Assembly: GCA_964370795.1 (NCBI GenBank)
Contig: CAYJME010000171.1
Coordinates: 1-7,402 of the forward strand
Source: JAHFOW01 sp964370795
Lineage (GTDB): Bacteria > Planctomycetota > Brocadiia > Brocadiales > Brocadiaceae
Direction of reading: 5' to 3'
DNA length: 7,402 nt
Shown here: one piece after another, positions 5,964 through 7,402 of the stretch
Position numbering within the stretch: position 1 is the first letter of the stretch
Layout: the number at the start of each line of letters is the position of its first letter
Position numbers and translations under genes: made by a program
Notes under the pieces: generated by a model
What the model saw: only the letters and a program-made list of their open reading frames with translations
What the model was told of the DNA's origin: nothing
The model's database searches: none

Positions 5964-6209
5964 ATGTGCCTGGGGATACCGGGAAAAATAATAGAGATTG
6001 TCAATGAGACGGCGCGGGTAGATGTAACGGGTACTACAAAGGCGGTAAACCTCATGCTCATGGATAACGTCAGGGTTGGTGATTACGTTATCGTCCACGC
6101 CGGGTTTGCTATACAGAAGTTGGATGAAAGGGAGGCACGGAAAACGCTACGGATTATAAGTGATTTGATTGGGGATTTTTCAAAAGACCAGAAATACAAA
6201 ACTCATTAA
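5964..6209 (+). CDS. hypC: Hydrogenase maturation chaperone HypC
   Basis: The 81-aa product begins with the family signature M-C-L-G-I-P-G-K-I and continues with the conserved core V-x-V-G-D-Y-V-I-V-H-A-G-F-A-I and a helix rich in Glu and Lys. HypC binds HypD to carry the iron being fitted with CO and cyanide, then delivers it to the precursor of the NiFe-hydrogenase large subunit in the cytoplasm. The essential Cys must follow the initiator Met, which is removed. For that reason, and for ribosome-site spacing, I choose the second of two tandem ATGs (5964); starting at 5961 would place two Met before the Cys. The length is normal. hypD follows 30 nt downstream in the same direction. The last residues, KYKTH, fall where AAACTC-type repeats begin, so the C-terminus may have been reset by the repeat. 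No hydrogenase structural gene is in view. Confidence 0.96.
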   Translation: MCLGIPGKIIEIVNETARVDVTGTTKAVNLMLMDNVRVGDYVIVHAGFAIQKLDEREARKTLRIISDLIGDFSKDQKYKTH

Positions 6210-6236
6210 CTCCAAACTGTAAACCCGAAACTCATA
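6198..6236 (+). repeat. AAACTC-type short repeats spanning the hypC-hypD junction
   Basis: The octamer AAACTCAT occurs at 6199-6206 and 6228-6235, with CCAAACTGTAAACCC between. It covers the hypC stop codon and fills the hypC-hypD gap, leaving no recognisable Shine-Dalgarno before hypD. The motif is shared with 5907-5926, upstream of hypC. Confidence 0.45.
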
Positions 6237-6239
6237 TAA

Positions 6240-7376
6240 ATGAACTATATCAACGAATTCAGACAAAAAGAAACTGCCCAGGGTATCCTAAAAAAAATCC
6301 GTGAGGTCTCCAGAAGAAATGTCAATATCATGGAGATCTGCGGGACTCATACCCACACGATATCGAAATACGGCATAAGAAACGCCCTTCCCTCCACTAT
6401 CCACCTTATTTCAGGACCGGGGTGTCCCGTGTGTGTTACCTCCGCTGCGGATATTGACGCAATTATAGAATTCAGCAGGAACGAAAAGGATGTCATTATT
6501 GCCACATTCGGGGATATGATGCGGGTACCGGGAACTGCCTTATCCCTTCAGGAACTAAAGTCCATGGGAAGGGATATTCGGGTGGTCTACTCTCCCCTCG
6601 GTTCCATTGACATAGCAAAGGCAAACCCCGGAAGGGAGGTACTGCTCTATGCAGTTGGTTTTGAGACCACTGTACCAACAGTTGCCGCCACCGTCCTCAC
6701 GGCAAAAAAAGAGCAATTGAAAAATCTTTCGGTCCTTGCAATTCATAAGTTAACCCCGCCGGCAATGAATGCCCTGCTCGGTAGCGGTGAGTTAAGACTG
6801 CACGGTTTTATCTGCCCTGGACATGTGACTGCTATTATAGGGGCGAAGGCATACAAGTTCATTTCAGATGATTACCATGCACCCTGTGTGGTAGCAGGTT
6901 TTGAGCCTCTTGATACCATTCATGGACTCTATATGCTCATCAATCAACTTGAAGAGGGGAGAACCGATATAGAAATCCAATATAAAAGGGTTGTTACCTG
7001 GGAAGGCAATATAAAAGCGCAAAAAATAATTACGCAGGTGTTCGAGATATGCGATAGTGACTGGAGGGGGATTGGCAGAATACCCCTGAGTGGACTTACC
7101 TTGAGAAAAGAATTTTTTGAATTTAGCGCCGAAGAAAGATTTGGCATAAAAAAGAAATCTGAAACACAAGACCTGAAATCCAAAATTCAAAATCCAGCAT
7201 CTAAAATTCAATTGGGTTGTTCTTGCGGGGAGGTACTGAAGGGTCTTATAACCCCTGACCAGTGTCCTCTGTTTGTTAAATACTGCACACCAGAGACGCC
7301 AATAGGACCATGTATGGTTTCATTTGAAGGGACTTGTGCGGCTTATTATAAATATGAAAACTTCAAACAAGGGTAA
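6240..7376 (+). CDS. hypD: Hydrogenase maturation protein HypD (4Fe-4S)
   Basis: The 378-aa protein is full length for HypD (about 370 aa). With HypC it forms the scaffold on which iron receives CO and two cyanides for NiFe-hydrogenase; thiol/4Fe-4S redox chemistry is involved. Visible family motifs are M-E-I-C-G-T-H-T-H (31-39, Cys34), G-P-G-C-P-V-C (59-65, Cys62 and Cys65), F-G-D-M-M-R-V-P-G (90-98), G-F-E-T-T (140-144), C-P-G-H-V (192-196) and G-F-E-P-L-D (220-225). The C-terminal cysteine-rich region reads GCSCGEVLKG (Cys327, Cys329), then Cys342, Cys349, Cys358 and Cys365, ending in CAAYYKY. Between the conserved AEERFG and GCSCGE lies an unusual Lys/Gln-rich stretch (about 305-325) containing SKIQ twice, encoded by AT-rich repeats. 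No ribosome site is evident before the ATG, so coupling to hypC translation is likely. hypE probably follows beyond the window. Confidence 0.97.
   Translation: MNYINEFRQKETAQGILKKIREVSRRNVNIMEICGTHTHTISKYGIRNALPSTIHLISGPGCPVCVTSAADIDAIIEFSRNEKDVIIATFGDMMRVPGTALSLQELKSMGRDIRVVYSPLGSIDIAKANPGREVLLYAVGFETTVPTVAATVLTAKKEQLKNLSVLAIHKLTPPAMNALLGSGELRLHGFICPGHVTAIIGAKAYKFISDDYHAPCVVAGFEPLDTIHGLYMLINQLEEGRTDIEIQYKRVVTWEGNIKAQKIITQVFEICDSDWRGIGRIPLSGLTLRKEFFEFSAEERFGIKKKSETQDLKSKIQNPASKIQLGCSCGEVLKGLITPDQCPLFVKYCTPETPIGPCMVSFEGTCAAYYKYENFKQG
7154..7212 (+). repeat. AT-rich degenerate repeat inside the hypD coding region
   Basis: The stretch is built from variants of GAAATC / AAAATTCAA / AAAATCC. The 12-mer TCCAAAATTCAA (7179-7190) recurs as TCTAAAATTCAA (7200-7211), an 11/12 match at a 21-nt period, which gives the twice-repeated SKIQ. 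It stays in frame and adds roughly ten residues in a linker before the C-terminal Cys cluster. Confidence 0.55.
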
Positions 7377-7395
7377 ATTCGAAATACGAATAACG
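7374..7395 (+). repeat. AAATTCGAAAT-type repeat at the hypD stop codon
   Basis: Directly at the end of hypD the sequence becomes TAAATTCGAAATACGAATAA, a degenerate run of AATTCGAAATNCGAA-like units. The hypD stop TAA is its first triplet. It resembles the repeat within hypD and is cut by the window end, so its full extent is unknown. Confidence 0.4.
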
Positions 7396-7402
7396 CATCA
7401 GA

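Noticed and set aside
6864..7211. Minus-strand 115-codon frame opposite hypD
   Set aside because: Shadow of hypD, whose conserved motifs run throughout the same stretch; no independent ribosome site or recognisable domain.

Overview
This 7.4-kb window is AT-rich bacterial DNA that looks anaerobic. It carries the 3' part of an NnrS-like membrane protein gene, a leftward four-gene operon of CoA/acyl-chain redox enzymes, and the rightward hydrogenase-maturation genes hypC and hypD. The combination of NnrS with a DUF1858 tail, a FadH-type iron-sulfur flavoenzyme and Hyp proteins fits a strict or facultative anaerobe. A planctomycete of the anammox order Brocadiales is my best guess, made from general gene style rather than any diagnostic marker; a deltaproteobacterial or Nitrospirota-like host is not excluded.

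Layout. Positions 1-1323 (+) hold an NnrS-family protein whose 5' end lies outside the window, with a C-terminal DUF1858-like domain. It converges on the operon, and a hairpin with a T-tract near 1353-1395 sits between them, best oriented to end the leftward transcript. Reading leftward from 5475 to 1424, the operon encodes a 674-aa FMN/FAD/4Fe-4S dienoyl-CoA reductase-like enzyme, an enoyl-CoA hydratase, a FabG-like ketoreductase and a small muconolactone-isomerase-like protein. Its gaps are 27, 114 and 26 nt.

Positions 5476-5963 form a divergent intergenic region of about 490 nt. It contains an exact consensus sigma70 promoter facing the operon (5764-5792). Directly downstream of this is what looks like a small single-membrane-helix protein gene split by a one-base frameshift, then an inverted repeat, and AAACTC-type repeats before hypC. 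hypC (5964-6209) and hypD (6240-7376) follow on the + strand, and hypE or other hyp genes would be expected just beyond the window.

The four operon enzymes could together reduce a conjugated double bond, hydrate an enoyl-CoA, interconvert 3-oxo and 3-hydroxy groups and move a double bond. That is a plausible pathway module for an unsaturated or alicyclic acyl-CoA, but the substrate cannot be read from the sequence. HypC and HypD work together in building the Fe(CN)2CO centre of NiFe-hydrogenase. The most unusual features are a repeat-derived segment inside hypD, the broken small membrane gene beside a perfect promoter, and the G9/A8 homopolymer pair in the flavoenzyme gene.
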